NCBI GenBank assembly: GCA_913775725.1
Contig: CAJYNG010000011.1
Location: 186,001 to 250,000 of the forward strand
Direction of reading: 5' to 3'
Origin: an uncultured Stenotrophomonas sp.
Lineage (GTDB): Bacteria; Pseudomonadota; Gammaproteobacteria; Xanthomonadales; Xanthomonadaceae
Length of the DNA: 64,000 nt
The position numbers and the translations under genes were made by a program. The notes under the pieces were generated by a model. It did no database searches, was not told the origin of the DNA, and saw only the letters and a list, made by a program, of their open reading frames with translations. Shown here in pieces: positions 38,890-48,440 of the stretch (position 1 is its first letter; each line of letters starts with the position of its first letter).

Positions 38890-39258
38890 TCAATCCACAT
38901 CACTCCAGACCGCCAACTCGTAGCCATCCAGATCGCGGAACTGGAAGCGGCGGCCACCGGGGAACGCGAACACCGCCTGCACCACCTCGCCCCCAGCGGC
39001 AGTCACACGCTGCTGTGCATCGGCCAGGTCCGCGCAGTAGAGGATCACCAGCGGCCCTCCGTAGGCACGCACCGGCGCGTCAGCCACGAAGCCACCTTTC
39101 AGACGGCCGTCGTCGAACTCGGTGTAGGCCGTGCCGTAGTCCGTGAAATGCCAGCCGAACACCTCGCCGTAGAAGCGCTTGCTGCGGGCAATGTCGGCGA
39201 CGTTGAATTCGATGTTGTCGATGCGGCGTTCGGCATCGTGAGTAGCGGCATGGCTCAT
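38890..39258 (-). CDS. VOC-family (glyoxalase/dioxygenase fold) protein
   Basis: 122 residues. IDNIEFNVADIARSKRFYGE opens the vicinal-oxygen-chelate fold, and FPGGRRFQFRDLDGYELAVW closes it. One metal ligand (Glu of GYELAVW) is recognisable; the others are not certain. CAGGAG precedes the ATG at 39258. It follows an AraC regulator gene on the same strand by 67 bases, a common pairing in which the regulator controls a small detoxifying enzyme. Substrate unknown. Confidence 0.88.
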   Translation of the reverse strand: MSHAATHDAERRIDNIEFNVADIARSKRFYGEVFGWHFTDYGTAYTEFDDGRLKGGFVADAPVRAYGGPLVILYCADLADAQQRVTAAGGEVVQAVFAFPGGRRFQFRDLDGYELAVWSDVD

Positions 39259-39325
39259 GACGTGGCTCCTGGGTGGGAGCCCAGCTTCAATCAGCGCGGC
39301 ATCGCGGTCTTGAACGAAACGGCCA

Positions 39326-40093
39326 TCATTGGCCCCATTCGAGGCGCAGTTCGCGTGCGGTCATGCTGGCAAGCTCGCGCGCCTCGCGGCTGAGATGAGC
39401 CTGGTCGGCATAGCCGGCCTCGGCAGCCAGCACCGCCAGCGAGTGCTGCGGCAGCGCGCGGCTGTGGCGCAGGAAGCGTTGCAGGCGCAGGATCCGCTCC
39501 AGCGTCTTGGCCCCGTAGCCGAACTGCAACTGGCTGAAACGTCGCAGGCTGCGCGGGCTCAGGCTCAAGTGCGCCGCCAGCGTATCCAGCGTGGCGTCAC
39601 CGGCGGCCAGCGCCCGGAACAGCACATGTGCACGCTGCGCCGGGGTATCGAGCGCGGACGCACCCATATGCTGCTGCAGGCAGTGCGCCATCCGCTGCAG
39701 GCGTTGCGCAGGTGCGGTGTCACCAATGGAGGCCGCCGCCTTGCTCGCCCACGCGCCCTTCAGATCAGCCAGCGGCACCGCCTGGCCGATGATCTCGGCC
39801 AAAGGCAGGCCCAGTGCCGCCAACGCCTGGCCGGGACGGAAGCGTGCCCCCAACACCTGCGCACCGGGTGCCAGCGCCGGGTGCGCGGCCACGCGGTCCG
39901 GGCCGGCCACGAACAACGCACCGTCGCGCCAGAGGATATCCACGCAGCCATCGGGCAGTACGGTGATGTGCCCATCGGCATCGGCAGGAAGCTGGCTCTG
40001 CCACAGCTGGCCAAAGTGGCCGCGCAGCGGCGCAGGCGCCAGATGCTCCTGGTAGGCCGTGCCGGTACCTGCGAGGGAGGAAGGGTCGCCCAT
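39326..40093 (-). CDS. AraC-family transcriptional regulator
   Basis: 255 residues. The N-terminal part (PDGCVDILWRDG, GARFRPGQALAALGLPLAEI) is like DUF6597/AraC regulators with a cupin-like sensor. The two C-terminal helix-turn-helices are DTLAAHLSLSPRSLRRFSQL and HSLAVLAAEAGYADQAHLSR, the second with the typical AraC GYADQAHLSRE motif. The ATG at 40093 is chosen; the frame runs on to 40198 over a terminator-like hairpin. Probably controls the downstream VOC gene. Confidence 0.85.
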   Translation of the reverse strand: MGDPSSLAGTGTAYQEHLAPAPLRGHFGQLWQSQLPADADGHITVLPDGCVDILWRDGALFVAGPDRVAAHPALAPGAQVLGARFRPGQALAALGLPLAEIIGQAVPLADLKGAWASKAAASIGDTAPAQRLQRMAHCLQQHMGASALDTPAQRAHVLFRALAAGDATLDTLAAHLSLSPRSLRRFSQLQFGYGAKTLERILRLQRFLRHSRALPQHSLAVLAAEAGYADQAHLSREARELASMTARELRLEWGQ

Positions 40094-40120
40094 GCCGCAT
40101 TGTGGCGCCACAGGGCCCAT

Positions 40121-40151
40121 AAAAGTGAAGCCCGGCGCGAGGCCGGGCTTC
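40121..40151 (-). terminator. Rho-independent terminator of ax21
   Basis: Stem GAAGCCCGGC/GCCGGGCTTC with a GCGAG loop. Read on the minus strand it is followed by a T-rich ACTTTTAT, 70 bases after the ax21 stop. Confidence 0.75.
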
Positions 40152-40218
40152 GGTTGGCGTGTGGGAGAGAGAGAGAGAGTCACACGCCAGCACAACACGC
40201 ACTAACGACAGGCGTTTG

Positions 40219-40794
40219 TTACCAGGTGAAGCGCGGGCCCACGAACCACTCGCGGTCGCCGGCCTTGGCCAGCTTAACTTCGCCGCTCAGGCCCCAGTTC
40301 TGGTTGAACTTGGCGGTGGCGCCGACACGGCCGTAGAACTCGCCGTCCGGGTTGTAACCGTGCTTCTTGCTGAAATCTTCGTAGCCGGCCATCACGTAGC
40401 CTTCCACGTACGGGTTGAACGCTGTGCGCACGCCCACTTCGGTGGAGTAGCCGTTGAAGTCCAGGCCGCGCTTCTCGTCGTACTTCTGGTACGCAACACG
40501 GGCCACCAGGTCGGTGTTCGGTGCGATGCCGTAGTTGTAGCCGACACCCAGGCGCCACTGGTCGACGTCATTCTTGAACTTGTCGGTTTCCTGGGCGCTG
40601 TAGTCGCCAAAGACGTGGAAGTTCGGGTGCACCGCCACGGAACCCTTCACCTTCCAGCCATCGGCGTCGCCGCCCTTGGCATCGGTGTTCACGTAGCCGC
40701 CTTCAACGTAGTTGTACGACAGGCCATCGGTTGCCGATGCAGCGAACGGCAGAGCAGCCAGAAGACCCAGGGCAAGCAGCGAATTCTTGTTCAT
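40219..40794 (-). CDS. ax21: Ax21-family outer membrane beta-barrel protein
   Basis: 191 residues. Signal peptide MNKNSLLALGLLAALPFAAS cut near SA-TDG; mature part starts LSYNYVEGGYVNTDAKGGDA, then beta-strand pairs to the terminal aromatic FVGPRFTW. This matches the Ax21 (OmpX-like) family of Xanthomonas and Stenotrophomonas, secreted on outer-membrane vesicles. It lies at the last clearly core-like position before the accessory region. A 43-base inverted repeat sits in its leader. Confidence 0.93.
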   Translation of the reverse strand: MNKNSLLALGLLAALPFAASATDGLSYNYVEGGYVNTDAKGGDADGWKVKGSVAVHPNFHVFGDYSAQETDKFKNDVDQWRLGVGYNYGIAPNTDLVARVAYQKYDEKRGLDFNGYSTEVGVRTAFNPYVEGYVMAGYEDFSKKHGYNPDGEFYGRVGATAKFNQNWGLSGEVKLAKAGDREWFVGPRFTW

Positions 40795-40823
40795 CGGGAC
40801 ACACCTTTAATTATTTTGGTTTC

Positions 40824-40866
40824 GTCGACCGCCTCCCGGGAGGGGGAGAGAGAGGAGGCGGTCGAC
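40824..40866 (-). promoter_or_regulatory. Inverted repeat in the ax21 5' leader
   Basis: GTCGACCGCCTCC and its exact complement flank a G/A-rich 17-base loop, 30 bases upstream of the ax21 start. A GATAAT-like -10 element lies just upstream on the minus strand, so the hairpin is probably in the mRNA leader and could affect stability or translation. Confidence 0.6.
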
Positions 40867-40979
40867 AGGTGTGAATTATCCGTTAGGGGGTCTAATCGAC
40901 CCTGAATATTGAACTGACTGGTGTATAAATAAGGTTCCCGTTCAGGGAACTCCAACTGCGCTGCGTACTAGACGGGCAA

Positions 40980-41053
40980 GCATAGGTTTGCGTTTTTGCT
41001 GAACCTATGGTTGCGCATGGGCTGAAAACTTATGGTTGCAACGACCTATGGGC
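40980..41053. repeat. CCTATGG short repeats at the island boundary
   Basis: CATAGGTTTGCG (40981-40992), AACCTATGGTTGCG (41002-41015), AACTTATGGTTGCA (41028-41041) and GACCTATGGGC are variants of one unit, one copy inverted, over 75 bases. Directly after it comes the diverged repeat also found at 57.7 kb. Could be recombinase/transposase binding sites or an operator array. Confidence 0.45.
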
Positions 41054-41225
41054 AGAGCTGACTCCGCGGCGCATTGGCCCTCGCCAACGGCCGAGGAGGC
41101 AAGCACCGTCGTGATGGCGGTCCAATCTTGTCGGCCCTTAAAATATTAGGACGCTCCCTTAGGTGCCCCACGAAGGTTCGCGGCCTTGGGAGTCGAACGA
41201 AGCATACCGTTGGCGTCGGCGACTC
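41043..41225. repeat. Diverged direct repeat, copy A
   Basis: About 180 bases align without gaps to 57702-57880. The best block is CATTGGCCCTCGCCAACGGC onward (41072-41115 against 57728-57772), with a second match around CGAACGAAGCAT. Conservation is clearly beyond chance, though no protein in a shared frame is convincing. Noncoding or remnant. Confidence 0.6.
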
Positions 41226-41406
41226 AGGAGAAGTAGTGGTCGACATCGCCAGAGTTACGTCCGCTACGGGCCGTGTGCTGCCGCCCCTCGCTCCTCTTGA
41301 ATCTCACGGCTGGTTCCGGCCAGAAGCGGACGCCACCTCAGGCCTTTAGGGCACCCAGCGCTACCGAGGCGATCCATGGAATTTGGTTCCGAAGCTGCGC
41401 GACCTA

Positions 41407-41660
41407 TCAGGGCGTTCTGCTCAGTTCGCCTTTGGGGGCTTTGCGTAATGCGTTCCCCCTGAATCCGCAAGCCGCCATGTGATCTTGCAAGTAGTCGCAC
41501 AATCGCCGGACTTTCGTTGCCAGAAAACGATTGTGCGAAAGAATCGCCTGGACGGGCTTCGGCGGTGTGGCTAGGTATCGCACGGGGCTGTCTGTCCGCG
41601 AGGCATTGTTAGAGTCTGGATGGATGACGCGACCCGAGCTTCTCTCAATGTCCACACTGA
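41407..41660 (-). pseudogene. C-terminal remnant of a LysR-type regulator
   Basis: The minus-strand reading gives PVQAILSHNRFLATKVRRLC followed by DYLQDHM, matching the usual LysR-family C-terminus (P-x-x-x-x-x-x-x-NRHLSxKVRxFxDWL). No DNA-binding half or full effector domain is present upstream, so this is a decayed fragment at the island edge. Confidence 0.45.
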
Positions 41661-41904
41661 GGGCCTGGGCCGACAGGAGCATGGCCGACCTGCAATGATG
41701 CCGCTGATGTCCGGTGGCTGACGGTCGCCGCGATTGGAGGCGGCCGCCGGACAGAGACAGGACGGATCTGCCACCGAGTGGAATACCTACAGAGGCGGCC
41801 ATGTTCGGCGCCACTGTCGTTTATCGTTGTCACATCCAGCCGAAGGAGACGCGGCTATAAACGCCCTCTAGAGCATGTCCCAACTAGTACCGACTGCCCG
41901 GCTG

Positions 41905-42252
41905 TTATTGGTAGTGCCGATGGTTGACGTTGGAGCCACAAGCATAGCAGCGCCGATAGGCACCTCCCATCCGGGCGTGGCCGGCCCGCTCGAACCCAAG
42001 AGGACCACCGCAATGAGAGCAGTCATGGCCCGAACCGCGCTCCCACTGATACAACCGGTAAGTGGCCATACCCATCATCCCAAAGCCTGCGGTTACCAGA
42101 CCTACCGGTACCCAGAAAGCCATGGACTGCAGGCCAGCCAACACGGGGTGCGGCGGCATGGCTGACAGCATTGCCAGGCATATCGCTGCGAATATCAGCA
42201 GCAAGACAGCTGGACCATATGCCCGCACCACCACCCAGTTCCCTCGTTCCAT
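41905..42252 (-). CDS. Small membrane protein with zinc-ribbon-like tail
   Basis: 115 residues. GGGAGGGGG lies two bases before the ATG at 42252, a strong ribosome site. Two membrane helices (YGPAVLLLIFAAICLAMLSA and MAFWVPVGLVTAGFGMMGMA) are followed by a cytosolic tail with CSHCGGPLGFE and CYACGSNV, two CxxC pairs as in zinc ribbons. No known family recognised. It stands alone in a gene-poor part of the island. Confidence 0.7.
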   Translation of the reverse strand: MERGNWVVVRAYGPAVLLLIFAAICLAMLSAMPPHPVLAGLQSMAFWVPVGLVTAGFGMMGMATYRLYQWERGSGHDCSHCGGPLGFERAGHARMGGAYRRCYACGSNVNHRHYQ

Positions 42253-42972
42253 GACCCCCTCCCTTATCGTGGTTGCTTGGCGATTGTAAGGACCCGGCGT
42301 CGCACGGATTGAGATTGCATCGACACCAGAACCCTTCGCCCGCGCCTCTCGCCGTCGAGCGGAAGGCCCTGAACGCTGTCTGGAACCAAGGCCCGCCGTG
42401 GGCTAAACCACAGCCGAGCCAGCGAATCCTGATAATAGCCAGATTCGGCTTGGTAGGGAGCTGCCCTACATCGCCACAAAGCTCGAATCGATACCATCAG
42501 AGGTTCACTTTGGAACTCCAAGGGCTCACGCAGCGTCTCGAACGCACTTCGATTCCATTCGGGAACTTAGCGCTTGTCAATAGGATGTTGTCAAACGCCA
42601 GGATTCTCGGTCACATTTGAGGGCACGCCTGGCTGCACTGGGCCGCCAGGCGTGAACTGGCTACCCGTCCACCGAGTGCCAAAGCTAGAGTGGCGTCAAG
42701 GATCATACTTAGATGCTAAGCAAGTTCAGACTCTATGGTCGAAAGAGGTGCGAGGTCGGATTGTTCGCCCAGAAGCTCCCGAAGATGCGCTTGAAGGTGC
42801 GGTCAGTTCTACCCCTCACGGCGCTGTGCCTGATCTTCAGCTAAGCGAGGTTGAGGACGAACTGCTCCTTGTTGCGCGGTTACTCAGGTCGACTTTAGCT
42901 CTCGATTGCGCATGTCCCAGTTCTATTTGATTGCCTACAGGAGGCGCCGCGTAGCGGCGAAGGCTTTAGCTG
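42253..42972. other. Intergenic region, no convincing gene
   Basis: Several overlapping short open frames occur on both strands (for example 42574-42930 plus), but none has a ribosome site, homology or consistent codon use. A short inverted repeat GGCGCCGCGTAGCGGCG precedes the next gene. Confidence 0.4.
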
Positions 42973-45900
42973 ATGAGCGAGAAGGAAGACACCCAGCGCA
43001 GTCCGCTTCAGGGCACGCAAGTCATGAGCACTATCGCTACCGGCGGAGGTGGCGGACTCTTTCAGGCTCGTGTCAGCGCTTTGTATCTGGCCAATATGCT
43101 TACGGGGCTGCCTACAGCCTTCAGCCTGCATGGCGTCCGTGTTGAAGAGATTCGTTCTGAAGCTCGCTATACCGGCGCTCACACTGACGACATCTACTGT
43201 CGACTACGGAAGTCCTCTGAAAGTTGGCTACAGCTAGTTCAATGCAAGCGAGGCCTAAACGCTACAGCTGGCGACAGAGACTTCATTGACGCACTGCGCG
43301 GCGCTTGGCGTGACTTCCTCGGTGTCGATGAGAGCCCTTTTGACCGCGCTTGTGACGTCTTGGTTATCGCGACCATCGCGCCAGCGACTCCTGCTAATCA
43401 GGCGGCTAAGCGCCTGTGCGAGCTCGCGCGTGCGTCAGTAGGCCTTTCCGACTTTCTGCAGAAGGTGAATTCAAAGCTACTGAACAAACAGCATAAGAGA
43501 ACCTGGGATGCGTTCAAGGTGATCTCACAAGATACGCTGTGCGAAAAGTATACTGAGGAACTAGTATTTCAACTGCTCCAGCGTCTTCGTGTTGACGTTC
43601 ATGATTTGGGGGCTGAGTCCACACAGGAATTGAGCCTCGTCCAAGCACTCCTCACTAAGGCCGGTTCAGACGACTCGGGAGAGCAGATATGGGACGGACT
43701 TGTGTCCTATGTGCAGGAGCAAGGGGTCACAGTGGGGACGGTTACCCTCACTACCTGGTCTCAGACAGCAAAGGAAGGACTGCGAGCGGCAGTGAGCCGT
43801 TTGAGTGCCCGGGCTGGACTGGGCGGTGTTGCAGAGCGGCTAACTGAGCGTTCGCTACTTCAGCTCTCACTCGTCTCCACGCGCCTGCACAATGGTTCAC
43901 ACATACCGCGGAGCGGGTGCCTGGCCCAAATCTTGTCAGTCCTTGACGACCGTCAGCTCGTTATTGTCACCGGCGGTCCGGGCGTCGGAAAGTCGGCGGT
44001 CGTTGCAGAAATTGCATCTCTGTTGCGTGAATCAGGCCCCCTGTTCTTCTTCAGGGCCGACGAGCTTGACGTTCCAGGCTTGGCATCAGTTCAGTCACTG
44101 AGCGGAATCTCAGATCCTTTATTAGGGATCGACACGCTTCTGCGCACCGGTGCACCTACTGTGATCATCGACTCGCTGGAGAAGGCTCTTGAGGCGCAGA
44201 ATCCAGGTGCACTCGAGGAATTGATCGCGCTTGTCCGCAAGAACAAGTCTTCCAGGCTTTGTATCACGACGCGCTCCTATGCTCTCAACGGTCTATACAC
44301 AAACTTCCTCTGCAGTCTTTCCAGTCAAGTCGTAGACGTCCCTCTCCTTACTAACACGGAGATTGAGGCTGCAGTGGCCTCAAGCGCGCTCGAAGAGATC
44401 GTATCCATAGACTCGGAGGTGAAAGAGGTTCTGCGTACGCCCTATTATCTGCAGCTCGCGTTCAAGTACGCCGCGGAAGGGATGACGCTGCCAACTGCTG
44501 CGGGCAACAGTCTCAGGCGGTCGCTTTGGACGGAGAGGATTGCGCCAAGTCGAGGTCTTTCGACCGCCATGCGGACACGGCGCCAAGCAGCCTTCGATGA
44601 AGTCTGCTACCTGCGCACCGAGCGCTTCGCGCAGTTTGTCGATCCTCCGCGGGACGCTGAGGCTATCGCATCGCTCCTTCAGGACTCCGTACTTGTAGTC
44701 GACGAGGTAGATCGGGTGGCTCCGGCGCACGACGTTCTGGAGGATTGGTCGCTATTCTTCCGAGTGGAGCGTGAGGTGCGATCTGCCGAGCGGGACTGGT
44801 CAAGTCTCTTTGAAAAGCTCGGATCACACGCAGGTATGCGGAGGGCTCTACGCTCGTGGACGGCACAGCGATCGGCTGAGGGGGATGATGATGCCTTCGC
44901 GTTGTTGGAAGCTGCGTTTCAACCGGTGCCCCGCATGTCGCAGCTATGGCGCGATGAAATCGCTATCGGGCTTCTGCGGTCGGAGCGAGTAGATGAACTG
45001 ATTTCAAGGCTGGGAGAAAGCGGGGCATTCGCTGGTACGACTCTCCTCCAGCGTTTGAGTCATTTGCTAAGGGTTGCCTGCAAGGGGCCGACATCCATCG
45101 ACTACTCTCACTTGGCAGTTGACCCCTCGAACAAGGAGATCCTTGCCCGGATCGGAATGGCTGCACCCGTAGGAAAGGCCTGGGACGTAGTGATTGACCT
45201 TGTCGCAAAGGCTTTCCCTTCGATGCCACCGCAGTCTCACTCTTGGGTTGTCCAGCTTGCAGAGGATGCGGTTGCACATGATGACAGTTGGCACCGGCCC
45301 AGCCAGCGAGTGATCAATGTTTTCAGTATGGCTGAGCACTTTTGCTGGCGAGACAGTGATCAATGGTATCGAGAGAAGTCCGTGGGGAAGCGGTTCTATG
45401 AGCTTCTGTGCCGTTGCTCTGGAGCTGATCCAGTCAGGTTCAAGGCTTTCATCGACCACCTACTGGAGCGGGCCTCTAGAGATCAAGATGGGCGGGACTT
45501 CTACGCTGAAGAGCGCCTGCAGTTCCTCACCAACATCAAGCACTGCAGGGAGTCCACCTACTTCAGCCCAGACTTGGTGCGCACTGCATTCTGGGCGCTC
45601 TATGTTGAACCTATTCCTCGCGAGGAACGTGAATTCGGAATGCCTGGCTGGGAGGCCTCAATGGGCCTCAGTGAGAGAGCATCCCATGAGTTTTTTCCGC
45701 CATCCGTATTGCAGGGGCCCTTCAAGTGGCTCTTGCTTTACTCATTTGCTAAAAGCGTTCGCTTCGTCGTCGATCTTTGCAATCACGCAGCTGTGTCGTT
45801 CTCCAAGTCACATCCGGAGGAGGTCATCGTTCTTCCGAAAAGGTATAGCCCCAATGGACGCGACCATATCCATGCTTCGCGACTTTGGGGAACTTATCGT

Positions 45901-48063
45901 GGCCACTCCGTCTCCAGCTATGTCCTAAACTGCGCGCTCATGGCGCTGGAGCAAAGGCTGCTGATTGAGGCGAAAGCGCAACCAAATATTGTATTGGATG
46001 CCATTGAATTCATCTTGGAACATGGCGAGTCAAGCTTCACTACTGGCCTGGCGGCTGGCGTTCTAGTTGCACATCCTGAGTTGGTCACTGAGAAGATGCT
46101 GTCGCTCTTCAAATGCCCAGAATTCTTTATAGATGACATGGCACGATTCGCCGGAGAGGACTCTACCTTAGCGATTCACGGCGGGCACGACGGGTTAGAC
46201 GAGGAAAGGCAGAAGGAGCGCATTGCCAGCAATCGGCTCCCGCACAGAAAGCAGCACTTGGAGATGCTCGTCCTCCAGCTGCAGATATTTCGCCCGGATC
46301 TCCGAGAGGGCATTCATGCGATGCTCGATGAACACATAGAAGAGCTCAAAATTTCCCAGGACATTCCTGACGGATGGCGGATGAGTCTCAAGCGCATGGA
46401 CGCAAGGGGAATGAAGTTCGGGGAGCCAGTTGGGGATGGGCAGTACGTTCCCCTGGAGATAGCTAATCTAGAGCCTGAATTGCAGCGAGTAAGCGAGGAT
46501 GCACAGTTAAGAGGTCAACTCTTGAATAGATCCGCTGCCATCCGACTCTGGGTAGGTGCAGTGACTCAGCCACTTTACTCTTCGTTCCCAAGCGCCGTTG
46601 ACCGTTTCCCCTCTGCATCTGATGTGTACGACGAGTATCGAAATCTCTGTCGCGAGATTGGGGATCAGGAAATGTCGTTTCTGTTAAGGATCGAGCACGA
46701 CTTGGCGTGCGCGCTCATTCGCCGCTGGCCGACGGATGAGTCTGAGGCGCTCCATTGGGCGCGGGACTACGTGCTCACAGTTGCTGAAGTGCGGCTAGAC
46801 AGCGACGGCTGGATCCGAAGCGCGCCCGCAACTGGTGAGTTGAGGGCCACCACGGTGATCTTGCTAGCAAGCTTTGATCCGAGCCATCCGAAGCTGCCTC
46901 AGTGCCTCGCAAACGTTATTACGGAGCCCGTCTGGACTGTTCGAAGAGCCGCGGCCATTGCCATTTCAGAGGTCCTGCGTCCTAAGCAAGCTCTTCTCGC
47001 CGAGATGCTGACGACGGCATTGGCACATTACGCTGAGGAGCTCGACATCACAGTCGGAGCTGCTCGAAAGCGCAGGCCCGATTTTGTTGACGCAGCTAGG
47101 GATGCAACTAGCAAGCGTCTGGTAGCCGCTCTGAGTGGCGGGGAGCTGGCAGCCAGGCCAACGCCAAAAAGTCTTGCCGCTGTCAAGGAGTGGACAATCG
47201 CGCTCGATGCCGCGCGCAGCGAAGTGCCAGACACATGGAGAGTACAAGCGCTTACGGCACTTACGCGGCGCATGGCCCAGCAGGAAGGCAAATTGCGGGT
47301 CGATCGGTACGACCCCGGCTATGTCGACTTCGAGGCGCGCAAGGAGATGGGAGACCTTCTGAGCGCGGAGCTGCTAGCTCAGCCCACCAGTAGCGCCCCG
47401 ATCTTCGCGGTGCTTGACTACTGCATCGAGCGCGGACCGGAACTCACTGAGAGACTGCTGGAGTCAACGCTCTCCGCGAGTTTGAAGGAAGAGTGCGCTA
47501 GCGCAGATTCCTTTTGGAGAATCTGGGATAGAGTCACTTCGACGGTCCTTGCCGATGGCACGCTGCGTAACAGTTCGCGACATGCCTACAGCAAGAACGA
47601 GAAGCCAATAGCTGTGCTGTTCTTTCAGACCAGGCCATGGCTCAAAACCAGTCATGACCTCACCTTGCTTCGGGACCGGCCTAGGTTCGTAGCCGACTGC
47701 CTTGAGGTGGCAGGCGGCGCTTGGCATGTTCTCAAGCATCTGATCGCACTGATGGCTGGAGTGGGGAGGGCATCGTCGGTCCCCTCCGCATTAGTGCCAC
47801 TGAGAGATGCGATTGCCAAGATGCCGGCAGACTTTTTTAACGACGGGAACGTCATTTGGGACGCTGAAACCATCTGTCAGGTAGCGATTCACAATCATCG
47901 GCAAGTTCTCCTCCGTGACATGAATCTCAGGACGGCTACTCTGGATGTTTTGGACAGGCTCATAGACTCGGGATCGTCTTTGGCCTTCCAGTTGAGGGAC
48001 TATCTTGCGACATCGTCGCCGCTCATGCCTAGAGGGTCTAGAGGTCCAAACTGCGGCGTGTAG
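42973..48063 (+). CDS. Large STAND NTPase with N-terminal PD-(D/E)xK-like nuclease (Avs-like antiphage candidate)
   Basis: 1,696 residues. Residues 24-110 start GGGGLFQARVSALYLANML and hold TDDIY (Asp72/73) and LVQCKRG (Gln90-x-Lys92), the nuclease pattern of DUF4297/Cap4-like effectors. A P-loop NTPase follows: Walker A GGPGVGKS at 334-341, Walker B TVIIDSLEKAL, and LCITTRSYAL. The last 1,100 residues are helical with no named domain and would be the sensor. This nuclease-STAND-sensor layout is that of Avs antiviral proteins, which oligomerise on a phage protein and cut DNA. Starts at 42973 or 43024 are both possible. Base composition is lower in GC than the core. Confidence 0.8.
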   Translation: MSEKEDTQRSPLQGTQVMSTIATGGGGGLFQARVSALYLANMLTGLPTAFSLHGVRVEEIRSEARYTGAHTDDIYCRLRKSSESWLQLVQCKRGLNATAGDRDFIDALRGAWRDFLGVDESPFDRACDVLVIATIAPATPANQAAKRLCELARASVGLSDFLQKVNSKLLNKQHKRTWDAFKVISQDTLCEKYTEELVFQLLQRLRVDVHDLGAESTQELSLVQALLTKAGSDDSGEQIWDGLVSYVQEQGVTVGTVTLTTWSQTAKEGLRAAVSRLSARAGLGGVAERLTERSLLQLSLVSTRLHNGSHIPRSGCLAQILSVLDDRQLVIVTGGPGVGKSAVVAEIASLLRESGPLFFFRADELDVPGLASVQSLSGISDPLLGIDTLLRTGAPTVIIDSLEKALEAQNPGALEELIALVRKNKSSRLCITTRSYALNGLYTNFLCSLSSQVVDVPLLTNTEIEAAVASSALEEIVSIDSEVKEVLRTPYYLQLAFKYAAEGMTLPTAAGNSLRRSLWTERIAPSRGLSTAMRTRRQAAFDEVCYLRTERFAQFVDPPRDAEAIASLLQDSVLVVDEVDRVAPAHDVLEDWSLFFRVEREVRSAERDWSSLFEKLGSHAGMRRALRSWTAQRSAEGDDDAFALLEAAFQPVPRMSQLWRDEIAIGLLRSERVDELISRLGESGAFAGTTLLQRLSHLLRVACKGPTSIDYSHLAVDPSNKEILARIGMAAPVGKAWDVVIDLVAKAFPSMPPQSHSWVVQLAEDAVAHDDSWHRPSQRVINVFSMAEHFCWRDSDQWYREKSVGKRFYELLCRCSGADPVRFKAFIDHLLERASRDQDGRDFYAEERLQFLTNIKHCRESTYFSPDLVRTAFWALYVEPIPREEREFGMPGWEASMGLSERASHEFFPPSVLQGPFKWLLLYSFAKSVRFVVDLCNHAAVSFSKSHPEEVIVLPKRYSPNGRDHIHASRLWGTYRGHSVSSYVLNCALMALEQRLLIEAKAQPNIVLDAIEFILEHGESSFTTGLAAGVLVAHPELVTEKMLSLFKCPEFFIDDMARFAGEDSTLAIHGGHDGLDEERQKERIASNRLPHRKQHLEMLVLQLQIFRPDLREGIHAMLDEHIEELKISQDIPDGWRMSLKRMDARGMKFGEPVGDGQYVPLEIANLEPELQRVSEDAQLRGQLLNRSAAIRLWVGAVTQPLYSSFPSAVDRFPSASDVYDEYRNLCREIGDQEMSFLLRIEHDLACALIRRWPTDESEALHWARDYVLTVAEVRLDSDGWIRSAPATGELRATTVILLASFDPSHPKLPQCLANVITEPVWTVRRAAAIAISEVLRPKQALLAEMLTTALAHYAEELDITVGAARKRRPDFVDAARDATSKRLVAALSGGELAARPTPKSLAAVKEWTIALDAARSEVPDTWRVQALTALTRRMAQQEGKLRVDRYDPGYVDFEARKEMGDLLSAELLAQPTSSAPIFAVLDYCIERGPELTERLLESTLSASLKEECASADSFWRIWDRVTSTVLADGTLRNSSRHAYSKNEKPIAVLFFQTRPWLKTSHDLTLLRDRPRFVADCLEVAGGAWHVLKHLIALMAGVGRASSVPSALVPLRDAIAKMPADFFNDGNVIWDAETICQVAIHNHRQVLLRDMNLRTATLDVLDRLIDSGSSLAFQLRDYLATSSPLMPRGSRGPNCGV

Positions 48064-48440
48064 CCTTGGGCGAGCTCACCAGTCTTGGGCGCCTTTTCAT
48101 GAATTGTGAGTTCGTCGTCGGGGCGGCGCACGGGATCTCGGCCGATCACGGAGTCGTCCTACTTTCGCGCGCGTTGGCAGTAGCTTGCCCCCTTGATTCA
48201 AAGCAGTCACTTACCGTACGCGCGCCAAGAAGCATGTCCGCATTCGGCCAAAAGCGGACATCCGCCTTGCCCTCGATAAATTGTCCTAACCGCTCGGCGG
48301 CCGTGCGCTCCGACATGGCGTCACAGTAGCACTGTACTTAAAAAGTCAATTTGCAACGCTCGTGAAATTTCATTCCCGACACGATGGCGAGAGATGGCTA
48401 CGCTTGCGTCGTGGGAGGCTACCAGGCGCCTCTCCGGGCT
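48064..48440. other. Intergenic region with 26-base hairpin
   Basis: No gene supported. TGTCCG and CGGACA bracket a 26-base element (48235-48260, centre ATTCGGCCAA) that recurs at 61232-61257. An AT-rich stretch, CTTAAAAAGTCAATTTGC, lies at about 48335. Confidence 0.45.

Noticed and set aside
40980-41053. CRISPR or dif-like array
   Set aside because: Repeats are too short, irregular and partly inverted for CRISPR, and do not match the XerCD dif core.
48066-48329. 87-residue open frame
   Set aside because: Contains the translated 26-base hairpin element (SAFGQKRT), has no ribosome site and no family.
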